The position numbers were made by a program, and so were the translations under genes. Of a stretch of DNA of 64,000 bases, positions 1 to 11,229 are shown piece after piece; within the stretch, counting starts at the first letter, position 1; each line of letters begins with the position of its first letter. This DNA comes from Myotis daubentonii (lineage: Eukaryota > Chordata > Mammalia > Chiroptera > Vespertilionidae): positions 36,069,892 through 36,133,891 of the forward strand of contig NC_081850.1 of the NCBI RefSeq assembly GCF_963259705.1. Reading direction: 5' to 3'. The notes beneath the pieces were generated by a model. That model was not told where the DNA came from. It ran no database searches and saw only the letters and a list, made by a program, of their open reading frames with translations.

Positions 1-1404
1 GGTGAAAAAGCAGTAGATCAAGGAATTTGTGGGACTCCCTGGGCAAGGAACTGTAGCAGAGGGATGCTACAGTGAGTAAGCTGGAAGTATAGAAAGTAGT
101 ATATGCAGTAAGTGGATTTCAAAGCTGAGACTTTCAAATTGGAATAGTTACTGGTGATGACAAGGTAAGACAAAACTTGGATGCAGTGCATTGGAAAATA
201 ATATGTTGTTGGAAGTGAGGAAGTTAAGGGAATGAGAGGCCAGTGTGTTAGATGGGTCATCTGCTGTTCAAACTTAAGTCATGAAAAATAATGATAGAAT
301 TAGGGCCAGGAGCCAATATTTTCAGGGATCTAGGGATGGAGATGGGGTCGCATGACAAGTTGTAAATAGATGACAGCAACAATAAGGGGTGTAGGTGGTA
401 CAGCCAGATGGCATAACACTATTTACATGCATAGCTACTTCCTGGGAAAAGGTTGGTGTCAGATCAGAGGATCAACTTGTGCTGACACCTACACCAATTG
501 ATAGTCTCTGCCTAACTTGGCTCATCCTGGGTCAAGGCCACATCCTGTTTTAGCTCTTAAATACAAAAGGGCCAATTAGAACTTGTAGTTTTTGCTCAGT
601 TCACTCACATCCTGAGTGCCTTCTGGAAATGGGGGCCTATACTCTCACCTTTTGAGAGAGACTCTAGTGAGGGCTCTCCATAAAAATTGTAACTGGTAAG
701 TCCAAAATCTGCAGGGTATGCTGGCAGGCTAAAGACCCAGGGAAGAGTTGATGCTGCAGTTCAAGCCTAAAACCAGTTGGCTTGCAAAATGTCCTTTTCC
801 TCAAGGGAAGTCATTCTTTTCCTTAAGGCCTTCAACTGTTTGGATGAGGCCCACCCTCATGGCAATCTGCTCTGCTCAAACTCTTCTGATTTAAATCTTA
901 ATATCATCTAAAAATATACTTTCACAGCCACATCAAAGACTGAAAGTGGGAAATTGATATGACTTATGCAGGATTTCAATTTAAATAGGTATTGCTTCCA
1001 ACAAATGATACTTCCTGACTCCGAAGATATCATTCCTTGCTCCCAGGCAAAATTGGCCAATCCCTTGCATGAAGATATGAAAGGACATTCTGTAATGCTT
1101 GCCAGACTCATCCTTCTATGGAGTCAACATTTCTTCTTTCTTTCTCAAGGGAGTGCTACTTTCTCATTACTTGCCTTAATCTCTAATTTTAATTCATGAA
1201 AAATAAGTGTACTTCTGCCTTCACAGAGTATACTACCCAGCAGGAGACACAAACAGGTAATTTATATATCTCTAAAGCAGAGTCTAGTGAAGTACTAATG
1301 AATTCAGGATCGCCCACTCCCATCTTTGTTTTCAGAAAGCCTCTGTGGGTCTCTCATGAGTGCAGAAGGTGTTAGCTGCTCCTAAACTTAAGAGTGCACG
1401 CATG
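1..1404. other. unique non-coding DNA, nothing recognised
   Basis: No repeat family, RNA gene or convincing reading frame is visible. The short open frames here have no domain-like composition and overlap each other on both strands. Confidence 0.5.
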
Positions 1405-1422
1405 CACACACACACACACACA
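1405..1422. repeat. (CA)n microsatellite
   Basis: About nine uninterrupted CA dinucleotides. Confidence 0.9.
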
Positions 1423-1996
1423 TTATCATATTGACTACAGGTAATTTGTTATTGCCTTGGAGGAAGCCTATTAAAATGCACAATGCTTTTGTTTTTGTTG
1501 GAGATGAATGCTTGGAAACACATTCCCGGGCAGTGATAATCTTTGTCTAGGAACTCTGTGGTGCCTCTGCCTGAGTTGCAATGGAGCTATTTATTTAAAA
1601 ATGTGAATTTATTGCTTGACTCAATTTATTAAATTGCTTTCAGTGGAACCTTCAAGGAACCCCAAGGGGGAGGAGAGGAGGAGTCCATTCTTTTCTATCC
1701 CAGAAATCTGCCCATTAATGTCCCTTATGTAATTCCACATGTGTTGCGCAATTCCCCATCTTTCATTATTACATAGGAACTCTGAGGCCAACTGACCACC
1801 CAAGGAGTCTGCCTTATGAGGAAATAGTCAATCTTTGATTGATAGAGCAAGCCAAACATGGAGTGGAAGACTGAACAGCATATGCAGGCCATCTGGAAAA
1901 AATGAAGAAAATGATACATTTTGGACTCATTGGCTAATAATAACAGGAAGCTGGAGTGGCTGTGGAAGTGTGAGGACACAGTGAACCTCAAAAAAG
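1423..1996. other. unique DNA, nothing recognised
   Basis: Ordinary A+T-rich sequence between a microsatellite and a SINE. The overlapping open frames at about 1621-1991 on the minus strand look like chance. Confidence 0.5.
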
Positions 1997-2005
1997 TATG
2001 GATGG

Positions 2006-2221
2006 CGCTAGCTGGTTTGGCTCAGTGGATAGAGCGTCAGCCTGCAGACTGAAGGGTCCCAGGTTCGATTCCAGTCAAGGGCATATGCCAGGGTTGCAGG
2101 CTCAATCCCTAGTAGGGGATGTGTAGGAGGCAGCCAATCAATGATTCTCATCATTGATGTTTCCATCCCTCTCTCCCTCTCCCTTCCTCCCTGAAATCAA
2201 TAAAAATATATATTAAAAAAA
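2006..2221 (+). mobile_element. VES SINE, full length
   Basis: This is a tRNA-derived SINE typical of vespertilionid bats. The pol III A box (tggctcagtgg) is at 2018-2028 and the B box (ggttcgattcc) at 2062-2072. The body ends in a CT-rich tract, tgaaatcaataaaa and an A-rich tail. The direct repeat tatggatgg flanks it at 1997-2005 and 2222-2230, which fits insertion by L1 machinery. Confidence 0.95.
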
Positions 2222-2230
2222 TATGGATGG

Positions 2231-3256
2231 AAAACTGGTTAGGTGCATTGGACAAGTAGTCAACTTCTTTTTGTCCCATATTCTCCACAGAATCTTACTT
2301 ATAAAAGAATTTCAATGTCTACCATAGCTCTCATCCTGGAAAAAGTCATTTTGCCAAAATCTACCTAATTCTCCCCAGCCATGCCATTCCTTCTATTTAT
2401 CTCTAAAGTTGTAACTCAGTAAGAGTAAGGCTTTGGTTTGAGCTTGTGGGACTTCCTCTACTTGACAAAGTTCAAGAGTTCTACTTAGGGAAATTATTAA
2501 TTTATGTATTACTTACAAATTCTGTTGTGATGAAATGGCTTAATGTCCCTAGAAATTTTGGAAGCCATAAATACCACTCTTTGGGGAATTTCCCATTCAG
2601 CCAACATAGTGCTAATCGGCACCAAGGAGCCAGAAAGAATGTATTTTGTCCAAGGCAATGCCTTTAACTTCCAATACTCATGTATACTGAAGGCAATTTT
2701 CATTCTATTCTCCAACTATATTTGCTCAAGTTACTTAGTTGTGGTTCCCTATTTAGACCTATATTAATTTTATATTTGTATTTACCACGTATTTTCTGTT
2801 CTTGAGTTCTTTATTTTGGCTTATCTTTTTTGGGGCAAGATGTTGTGGAGTTGATTTTTAAGAAGTGCTCAAGAGTGCTATATTCCCTGATTTCATGGTA
2901 TTTAAAAAATGCAATTTGTTTGCACCTGTCCTCAAATAAATTATGGCCTCACAGGGCCTTTAATTGGAAGGATGAGCACACAAAGGCTAACAGAAAACAA
3001 CTATGCTGGCAGTAAATGCTGACAGAATGGAGAGAGGTGGAGAGAGGAGGAAAGGTAGAGTTTGCAAAATTAGAGACTTTCACAACACAGGAACCAGGCC
3101 AAACCTTGAGAAAGGAGCAGTGGTAAGGTCATCAAAGAGAAGAGCGGAAATAACATCTCCTGCAGGGGAGTGGGTAGCAGGAAAGACCCACAGATATTCA
3201 TTTGGCATGTTGGATAAATAAGAAATCCATCTATAAGGAATGTGTGTGCTAGTCAG

Positions 3257-3258
<2 letters not shown>
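2231..3258. other. unique DNA with one short repeat unit
   Basis: No gene is recognised. The segment 2541-2572 is nearly identical to 4096-4126, in the same orientation (see findings). The open frames at 2446-2767 run on both strands and show no coding character. Confidence 0.5.

Positions 3259-3298
<40 letters not shown>
3259..3298. repeat. (GT)n microsatellite
   Basis: About 20 GT dinucleotides. They create the histidine-threonine run in a spurious minus-strand frame. Confidence 0.95.
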
Positions 3299-3300
<2 letters not shown>

Positions 3301-3429
3301 TGGGGGGTGTGTCAGAGAACTGATACATATCATTTGACATAATCTTGCATCATTTCTGGACACAAGATATAAATTGGCACTTGGTCTCCTACAAACTCCT
3401 GATTAATTGATCCAATGGCTGCTACTTAA

Positions 3430-4610
3430 ACCATTTGCCCTCTGACCTGAGGCATTTTAACATTCCTAATCACCTTCCTTTTGAAATGCTGCTTTCTCTT
3501 GGTCTATCAGTTACCTCCTGAATCTCTGGCCTCAGTGTCTGAGTCTGCTCTGCATCCTCCCCTTCATCGGCCAGTCCATGACTGTGGTACTCCCCTTGGG
3601 GTCTGTCCTTAACTCTGTTCCCTTCTCCTTCTACCATCTTTCCTTGGAAAGTTCATCCATCCACTTTCACCACATCATCCTGAGGTCAATTATCCCAAAA
3701 TAAATATATGTAGTGCAGGCTGATCTCTCCTGAGCCCCAAATTCCTATGGATAGGACATCTCCACCTGGGTACCACAAATACTCCTTACAGTTGGCATGT
3801 ACCAAACTAAATTCATGACCTTCCTTCCCCAGCCTGTTCTGCTTCCTATGTTCCTTATCTCATCATGATTCAGAAATGGAGAAAGAAAGAAAAGCAAAGG
3901 GATAGGGAATTGGCAAGGAAGAGTTCACCAAGTCCTGCAAAGGTCGTACATGTCTTCTCCCCTCTCCATCTCAAACACTAACACTAGGTCAGGCTCTCTT
4001 TCCTTCTCCCCTGTATTCCTGTACCAGCCTCAAGTCTTGATTTGCCCTAAATCATCTTCTAATTTGTCACAAAGATTTGGTGAAACATAAAACTAATGTC
4101 CCTAGAAATTTTGGGAACCATAAAACTAAATCTTATTCTCTTAGTATAAACACTGTTATCTTCATGGCCACTGCCCAAATTTATTTTTCACCACCTCCAT
4201 CCTTGTAAAACTCCCTTCCACAAACAAACATTTTTTTTCTAAAATCAAACAAAATATTTTGATAGCCCCAAACACACTCTGATCTCTGATTTCAGACTTT
4301 CCCCATGTTACACTCACTCTATTTAAAATTCTGTCATACTTCCCTCCGCCTGGCCATAACTCATTGATCCTTTCTCTAGAAAGGCTTCCCATCCTCCAGC
4401 CTGCATTAGGCTGCCTACCTTTTCCTCTTAGAGACGGGATGCACTCCACAATCTTAGACCCACAAGACTCTTTTGTGATTCTTTGTCTCTAGGTCTACCT
4501 GCTTCTCTGGGATCTTAGCTCAGGGAAACCAGAATCTCTGGTCTATGTCATTAGTCCCTGGCAACACACCTGGTGAATAGTAGGTAGGTTCTCTATCAAT
4601 TTCATTTAAG
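3430..4610 (+). mobile_element. L2 LINE remnant, old and diverged
   Basis: Pyrimidine-rich text such as 'ctctcctgagccccaaattcctatgg' split over 3724-3750, 'acatctccacctgg' and 'aaattcatgacc' follows the order of the L2 ORF 3' region on the plus strand. The end, 'ccctggcaacacacc' followed by 'gaatagtaggtagg' near 4555-4590, resembles the L2 3' tail. Divergence is high and parts of the middle may be unique DNA. Confidence 0.5.
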
Positions 4611-5246
4611 ATCACTCACATGTTTGCATTTCCGGAACACTTGATAACAAATAAAGACAACAGGACAGAGACTTGAAATTAGGACCATCTCAGGAAATTC
4701 AGGTCTATGGTTATTATAACACAACTAGTGGCCCGGTGCATGAATTCATGCACACTGAAAGGAAATTATTTAGAAGAAATATTTTAATATAGCTATTCGC
4801 CCTTTCTCTATGATAGAAGTGTCAACCAAATTCACAATCAACAATGACAGATCAAAACACACGTGTGTGATTGGTGCCAGCGAGAGCTTTATATATATAA
4901 ATTGCTTAATAGACCTGCTTTCTGATGTAGCTAAACTTTTTCCAGACCAGTGAAGCACCCCAACTTCTCTTTCAAGTAATTGCCAGCAACAGGGCAGTAA
5001 ATATCAACACGAAGCAGATTATTTTAGATCACGCAGGGAGAACAAAGGGTAAAATATTTAACTGCAGCAGTGTTTGACTATATTCTGCGCAGTAAGAAAA
5101 CCTGAAGTCATTTTCAAGGTCCACCATTTCTTACTTCTTTTCAGTTGGGTCAAGTTTCTAAGCTTCCTAATCGCTGTTTTCTGACTAATGAAAAGAAAAG
5201 AGGGTTCTACCAAGTCTCCTATCTACCTACTCCAGAACTGAGGATC

Positions 5247-5310
5247 AAATGAGATGAGGCATGGGAAAGCGCTTCACAGACATTTGGTTAAAGTGTAAAA
5301 TGTTTCCACC
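5247..5310 (+). mobile_element. MIR-like fragment inside the Helitron interval
   Basis: 'gatcaaatgagatgaggcatg' with 'gaaagcgcttcacagac' matches the MIR 3' core (ATTAAATGAGATAATGnATGTAAAGCGCTTAGCACAG). It is an old SINE, so its presence here implies captured or trapped host sequence. Confidence 0.5.
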
Positions 5311-5689
5311 TGGCTATAAAGCAAGTCGTGTTCCTGGGCTGAAGAAACTCCAAGGAGGCTAGTTGCTAGGGAGAGGAAGCCAGGCATTGCTATTTGATGT
5401 CATTACCCGGTGCCCACAGCCACCGTTTCTGGTCTGGGCTGGGCTGTGGGCCGCATTTTGTGCCATGGGGTCTTCGCAGCGTTGGCTGCGATTTGGTGGG
5501 GTGTCACTCCGGGGTGGTGGCGGGGCCTATATCCCACTTGGGGGAATCCAAGTGTTGCTTTGTGGGCACCAGGTCTGCAGTGCCGTTTCTCTGTAAATGG
5601 CCAGTGTGTGTCATGGCAGCTCCTGCGTTGAGAGTCTGCTCTCTCATGGTCAGTGCAACTGGTCAGATGGTTGGACACTTAGCCTATTA

Positions 5690-5692
<3 letters not shown>

Positions 5693-5746
<54 letters not shown>
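5693..5746. repeat. (AT)n microsatellite
   Basis: 54 bp of pure AT, probably expanded from the A+T-rich 5' end of the adjacent Helitron. Confidence 0.95.
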
Positions 5747-5749
<3 letters not shown>

Positions 5750-5870
5750 CTGCTGGTACCAAGTAATTTATTTGGATTTCAGAACTTAATGCCGTCCTTC
5801 TCAGAGAGCTCACCACCTTACTTAAAAATATTTTTAAATAATGCAGAGTGAAATGATCTGAGTGCCTTTT

Positions 5871-5897
5871 GCCCACCCCTCATCGAAAGGGGTGGGC
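5871..5897. repeat. perfect 10-bp stem, 7-nt loop
   Basis: gcccacccct (5871-5880) pairs perfectly with aggggtgggc (5888-5897). It lies on the left edge of the hAT-like element and may be its fused terminal repeat. Confidence 0.6.
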
Positions 5898-6773
5898 TCA
5901 TTTAGGAAACTATAACTTCCTTTCTCAGTAAGTACTGAGCCTTGCACTTGAGGCTGTGTCCTAACCATGGAAAAAGTAGCAAAGCTCAGCCACAGGGCCA
6001 AGGATACTTAAGGCACCATCCAGGCCCTCTCACCACTGACCAGGAGACTGTCTAACCAGGAGTCTGCTCAATCACACCCTTAAGAGGGTTGTCTTTTCAA
6101 CAAGTTCTTAGCACTCATGGCTGTCCTCTGTCTCCACTTCTTATGGTTTTAGGTCGGTCCCTTTGGCCCCAAACCCGAGTTGTGTTTCCCATGCTTTATA
6201 GCCAAACAAAGTTGGGAGGACAAAGCACAGGCTCCTTCTGTCACCTCTGAGGCAAGCCATCCAGGTTCTTGCCTGGATCAGGAAAATATCCTGAAAAGCT
6301 CTAGCCTTTTACCAGGGTTTTCTTTCAATGCTACCAATGCCCAAGGGACTCCAAAATACACCCATGTGTCACCTTTTGCGCTTTAAACCCTCAGTTGTCA
6401 ATTTCTATGGTTTCTGAGCATCTTTCCCATACTTGCAGGTGGAACAAAGCATTTCAGCAATGTATGAGATGATCCTCCAGATGCACCTGGATGGCCTGCC
6501 TCAGAGGTGACAGAGGAGCCTGTGCTTTGTCCTCCCAACTTCGTGTGGCTGTAAAGCATGGGCAACACTGTACTGCAGGGACCGCTGGTCTGCAGGCCAT
6601 GTAAAGTCTGCAAAATCATTTGGTCTGGCCCTGCCAAGGTATTACAGGTGAATTAATTAAATGTTTGACCAAATATAGCAGGCTAATTTTTAAGTTGATA
6701 ATTTTGTATGGCCCTCAAATGATGTTCTAAATATCCAAATGGCCCTTGGCAGAAAAATATTTCCCCACCCCTG
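5885..6773. mobile_element. hAT-like DNA element with internal inverted repeats
   Basis: The right edge reads, on the minus strand, caggggtggggaaatattt (ends 6773), a typical hAT terminal motif (CAGGGGTnGGnAAA). The left edge, aaaggggtgggctcattt at 5887, is a candidate partner. Inside, about 6150-6320 and 6425-6590 are inverted copies of each other, with the best match at 6182-6279 versus 6471-6569. No clear 8-bp duplication is seen, so the left boundary is uncertain. The two short open frames here, one per strand, are the two arms read in sense. Confidence 0.5.
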
Positions 6774-7348
6774 CTCTAGTGGTTAGGATCCCAGCAGACT
6801 TCATTCCTCCTCATTCTTCTTCATCTTCCCAATACCCTAGGAGTCTCCAATTCTGAGCCTCATTCTCTACGTGTGTAAATTCGAAATAACGATCCTCATG
6901 TGTTTATGAATCAAATGACTAATTGCAAAGTACATTTGAAATCTGCAAATTTTAAATATTACATATAAGATAGACTTTTTAGGCAAAGCCCTTTTAAAAG
7001 GCAGCTGGGAAGTTGCCTTGTTACCATTAGGAACTGTAACTCATCCCTGGTTAAATGCACTAGATAAAAACATTTGTACTTATCAGAGCACCTCTCAGAA
7101 AAAAACAGTACAATATGTACTTTTATGGCCTATTTAGAAGAGGGAAAGTAAGCTAGAGTGACCACAAATGGTCACTATACTATTCTAAGAAGGGTGAGGC
7201 TGTTTCCTACAGAATTTCTCTTTGCTGAGTGAGGTATGTGAAGGTTTCAGCTCTGGGAAATCAGGGAGCTATTGGGTGCTGCTCATGTAGTCAGGACCTC
7301 CTTCCCACCTTCCTGAGCCTATACCAGGTTTCTTTCCTAATACAGAAC
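6774..7348. other. unique DNA, nothing recognised
   Basis: A+T-rich non-coding DNA without visible repeats. Confidence 0.5.
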
Positions 7349-7401
7349 ATATCTATATATCTATATGTGTGTATATATATGTATATGTATATGAATATGT
7401 G

Positions 7402-7458
<57 letters not shown>

Positions 7459-7507
7459 CTATATCTATATCTATATCTATATCTATATCTATATCTATAT
7501 CCATATC
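7349..7507. repeat. compound hexanucleotide repeat (GTATAT)n then (CTATAT)n
   Basis: A run of GTATAT hexamers (to about 7456) changes sharply to CTATAT hexamers (to about 7507). It produces a Met-Tyr and Ile-Tyr-rich open frame that is not a gene. Confidence 0.9.
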
Positions 7508-7699
7508 GCCACTGTGTATACTGTAAGGACCACCATATAATTAGCTTTCTCAGATTGTCCTCATGTGTCCAATAGCCTCACTTCCAGGTATACTTATTAA
7601 TAGAAAATGGAAATTGTATAAAAAGAGTAAATGGCAGCAGCCCAATTACCCAATAAGATGGGCAAAATATCCTTCCAGATAGCCCATGAAATAGATCTT

Positions 7700-8714
7700 T
7701 AAATTGATATTTAGGGACAATAGTAAACCCAGTATGTTGTTTTCTGTGTTCTAGTAAGGTACAATGGCATACACATTGTCTTATCAAATTTATGAGGTGT
7801 ACTGTTTCAAAAGGCTGGGATGGGTGGGGTTGGGTTAGCATGTTATATGCTTGAGCACAGCATCTTCAACAATGATATTGTATACAATTTCTTTTTGTCA
7901 TGCTAATTTCCGCCAACCAGAGGTTTACTGTTTCCTATCCAGGCCCTTCAAGAGAGAAGTTTATAGGTGACATGGGATTGAATGAATTCCTGGTCCCCAT
8001 CACCCACAATATTAGCCTGCTGCTTCTATAGCTCTTCACAATATCTATAAAAACATGGATAATTGTTTGTTTGAATTCAATAATTTTTCACACATGTTAA
8101 TGGGATTTTTCCAGCAGTCTGAGCTTCATCATGATATTTGATTCTCTTTCTCCCCAATCCCAGGCGCCATTGTAAGCAGCTCATGAAATGCTTGCCATAC
8201 CCCTATATTTTCATAGGCCTTCAATTATAGCTTGAGCATACTATGTTCATGCTCCTGGACCCTCCAACAGGTGGATAATTGTGTTGTGCTGTGTGATGTC
8301 AGGAATTTCCTAACATATTTATGCAATTATGCTACAACAACTTTATAGTTGGCAAAGTTTACACCAAAAATGATACAAAGAATTTTGTCATCTCTAGGAG
8401 CAATAATACTCAGTACATTGCAGTTAAGTTTTCCATTCAGAACATCCATATCAAATGTGCAGCACATATATGTAAACATTCTCTCTACCCACAAAACCAA
8501 ACGTAAAATTTTATATAATTTTGAGAAGGATGTGGGGGTCAATAGTAAACCCGGTATGTTGTTTAGTGAGTCCAATGGTTATGCTATATGTGTTAGACCC
8601 ACTAAATTTAATTACAGCAAGTCCTGTTAAGCATTCTTTTTGTCATTCTCCTGCCTCTTGGAACACTGAGTTTCTGAGTTGTGTGAGGTCTCACACATAT
8701 ACTCTGCCTTAATT
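7700..8714 (+). repeat. pair of diverged direct repeats, family not identified
   Basis: The motif 'caatagtaaaccc.gtatgttgttt' occurs at about 7717 and again at about 8539. Both are followed by similar downstream text including 'caaattta/taaattta' and 'ttctttttgtcat' (about 7889 and 8635). This could be two copies of an old dispersed repeat or two terminal repeats of a short retroelement. The DNA between (about 7950-8530) is not recognised. Confidence 0.4.
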
Positions 8715-9081
8715 TTAAATCCCAACCCAATTTATGACTCATCACCTCAAGTGGGAGAATTAATAATGACATCTGCTGAACAGTGAATAAGCTTTTCTCA
8801 TGACTCAGCCCTTAAATTGTCTCTGGCATTAAGAATCACTCAAATGTGGTTGCACTAAGTTATTTGATGTAAATATGAAATATTTTTATTTGAAACTAAC
8901 AGAAATCATAATCTGAAGGATGGAGCACTTTCCCACCTTCATAAAGAGTTGGCCTATAGAAGTTGCCACCCCAATTTCTGTAAACAGCTTCCATGAGGAC
9001 CATGGTATCTAAAATCAATTGGAATAATCTCATTGAGCTGAATGCCCCAGCTCCCCAACTCAGCTTAGTAAGAGTTATTCC
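8715..9081. other. unique DNA, nothing recognised
   Basis: A+T-rich sequence up to the target duplication of the next SINE. Confidence 0.5.
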
Positions 9082-9338
9082 ACCCTTGCAGGTATGGCTC
9101 AGTGGTAGAGAGTTGGCCCACACACTGCAGGGTCTTGGGTTTAATTTCTGGGTAAGGGCACATACCTGGGTTGCAGGTTCTTGCAAGTTTATTTCCCGGT
9201 CCTTGGTCAGGGAATGGAGGAGGCAACCAATCATGTATCTCTCTTCCATTGATGTTTCTCTCTCCCTTGGACCGTCTGCTCTCTCTAAAAATCAATAGAA
9301 AAAATATCCTCAGGTAAGGATTAACAACAACAACAAAA
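9082..9338 (+). mobile_element. VES SINE, diverged
   Basis: The A box tggctcagtgg is at 9095-9105. The B-box region is degenerate (gggtttaatttc). The tail is rich in caacaa. The target duplication agttattcc is at 9073-9081 and 9339-9347. It is older than the copies at 2 kb and 62.9 kb, judging by divergence. Confidence 0.85.
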
Positions 9339-9427
9339 AGTTATTCCTATTTAATTCTTTCACTATATATTTAGTAAGTGTTTATTGAGTTAATATAGTC
9401 TACTGGGGAGAAAAATAAGAATGCACA

Positions 9428-9600
9428 TCTGGATATCTGAGTTCTGGTCCTAAATAATAATAGCAAATTCTGTGAACTTAGTCAATCAGTTTACTTCTCT
9501 GAATCCATTTTGTCATTTATAAAAAGACAGGTTGTATCTAATAGGGTAGGTGTGAATTTCAAATAAGACCACCAGTAAACTACTAAACAAATGTTATTTC
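9428..9600 (+). mobile_element. MIR SINE
   Basis: 'gttctggtcct', 'tgaacttagtcaatcagtttacttctctga' (split over 9473-9502) and 'cattttgtcatttataaaaag' follow the MIR core 'gtgacctTGGGCAAGTTACTTAACCTCTCTGTG..' order, at high divergence. Confidence 0.6.
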
Positions 9601-9644
9601 TGCTATTATCATGACAGTCTCAAGCCATGGAGGCCATATAAATG

Positions 9645-9797
9645 TGAAAAGATCAAGAGCTATCACAGCAGACTATCTAGGGACAAACTTCAGCTCTACA
9701 CTTACTAGCTGTGGAAACAGTCAAGGCACTCAATCTTAAATCTGTGAAAAGGGGTCAAGCAGTGCCTAATTTGTAGGGTTGTTATAAAGATCAAAAG
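9645..9797 (+). mobile_element. MIR SINE interrupted at its 3' end by VES
   Basis: 'ctacacttactagctgtgg', 'ctcaatcttaaatctgtgaaaa' and 'ttgtagggttgttataaagatcaaa' match the MIR order. It stops at the VES insertion beginning about 9799. Confidence 0.65.
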
Positions 9798-9798
9798 A

Positions 9799-9914
9799 CC
9801 TAGCCAGTGTTGTTCAGTTGGTAGGAGCATTGTTCTACACACCAAAAGGTTGAGGTTCGATTCCTGGTCAAGGGAGGCAACCGATCATGTTTCTCTCTCA
9901 CATCTATGTCCCTG

Positions 9915-9978
<64 letters not shown>

Positions 9979-9980
9979 AA
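9799..9980 (+). mobile_element. VES-related SINE, first half of a dimer
   Basis: A tRNA-related head (gttcagttggtagg; aggttcgattcctggtc) leads directly into a long (TC)n tract instead of an A tail. A second VES follows at once. One possible target duplication (gatcaa, near 9788-9793 and 10203-10208) encloses both units. Confidence 0.75.
9921..9976. repeat. (TC)n microsatellite
   Basis: 56 bp of pure TC, expanded from the CT-rich body of the SINE. Confidence 0.95.
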
Positions 9981-10198
9981 CCTTGGGCAGTGTGGCTCAG
10001 TAGTTGAGCATCGAACTATGAATCAGGAGGTCACAGTTCGATTCCCTGCCAGTGTACATGCCCAGGTTGTGGGCTCCCTCCCCAGAAGGGGGCATGCAGG
10101 AGGCAGCCAAATGATGGTTCTTTCTCATTATTGATGTTTCTATCTCTCTCTCCCTTTCCCTTCCTTTCTAAAATCAATAAAAGTATATATATTTTTAA
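9981..10198 (+). mobile_element. VES SINE, second half of a dimer
   Basis: The A box is gtggctcagtagttgagc and the B box cagttcgattccc, then the standard body and 'ctaaaatcaataaaagtat' tail. It follows the (TC)n of the first unit without spacer. Confidence 0.85.
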
Positions 10199-10340
10199 AA
10201 ATGATCAAGTTGGATAAATCCTACAGATTTTCCATTAAGACTGGCAACAAATAAAACTTTGGGAGAATTCTCAAACTTCTCTTTTTCCCATTTTGTTTAC
10301 CCATTGCTCTAACCTGGTAATGTTTCCCAAAATTAAAACA

Positions 10341-10342
<2 letters not shown>

Positions 10343-10393
<51 letters not shown>
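10343..10393. repeat. (GT)n microsatellite
   Basis: About 25 GT dinucleotides followed by a G-rich run. Confidence 0.95.
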
Positions 10394-10394
<1 letters not shown>

Positions 10395-10436
10395 TGGGGG
10401 TGTGGGGGGCAGGGATTCATAAAATTCTGATCTAAA

Positions 10437-10690
10437 TATATACTACTACATATATATTCTTTGTTTTTAATTTTTAAAAATGTTCATTTTTAAATTACAG
10501 TTGACATTCAATATTATTTTATACTTATTTCAGGTATATAGCACAGTGGTTAGGCAGTTATATAGCTTACGAGATGACCCCCCCCCAATAATTCTATTAC
10601 CCACCTGACACCATACATAGTTATTATATTATTCACTATCCTCCTTATGCTGTACTTTATATCCCCATGACAATTAAAAGGGGGGGGGAA
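10437..10690 (-). mobile_element. L1 3' end fragment
   Basis: On the plus strand, 'attacagttgacattcaa', 'ttatacttatttcaggtata', 'gcacagtggttaggcag' and 'cacctgacaccatacatag' are the complement of the laurasiatherian L1 3' UTR. The strand is minus because the T-rich tail is on the left. Confidence 0.8.
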
Positions 10691-11229
10691 GAGGATAATT
10701 TAAGGGACTTTTGAAAAATAGCTTTAGAAAGTTTACAATTCAAATTTCACAAGAAAAATGAATTCCAAAATAAAATTATTTAAATGTCAGAATATTTAGA
10801 AGGCTCTATATGCTAAGTGTCAGAACTTTAATGACGCTAAGGAGTTCAGAGAAGGGGCAGATCATTCCAAACCTAGGCCAGCCCAATAATCTCCATCCCA
10901 GGGCCTCTAGAAATAGTCTAAGAACCAATGACATAGAAGCTGTGAATGAAAAAAGTAATTCAGTTCATTAATATAAGTCAAGGAAGATTGTCATCATTCT
11001 CACTCAAACTTAGCCCTAGTTTTTTTCTCTAACTACTATAAGTGTAGATTATAGTAGATTTTATTGTCAGAGACAAGTGTTGTCATTCAGGGCTAAACGG
11101 AGCATTAGGACACCACAAGCTCTGCAAGAGGACTGATTAAAGGAATCTTAAGGTCATAGTAAGTTTCTATAGAAACTTTGTGAGATCTCTACATACTTTC
11201 ACTGCAAAGCTATTTTAAAGTGGATGTTC
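10691..11229. other. unique DNA, nothing recognised
   Basis: A+T-rich, no recognisable repeat. Confidence 0.5.

Larger units (their letters stand above)
4725..5746 (-). mobile_element. non-autonomous Helitron (HeliBat type) carrying extra DNA
   Basis: On the minus strand the 3' terminus is CTAG (4725-4728), preceded by GGGCC and the palindrome gtgcatgaattcatgcac (4736-4753), after host A. The other end, about 5625-5700, has 'gtgtgtcatggcagctcctg' and 'ttagcctattagcc', like the 5' end of other Helitrons here. It runs into an (AT)n tract, so the terminal TC is masked. Between the ends lie about 600 bp of A+T-rich DNA with a MIR-like piece and about 300 bp of GC-rich DNA. It is either one element with captured DNA or two Helitron remnants. 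Confidence 0.7.

Noticed and set aside
7229..7540. Open frame rich in Met-Tyr and Ile-Tyr
   Set aside because: It is the translation of a hexanucleotide microsatellite.
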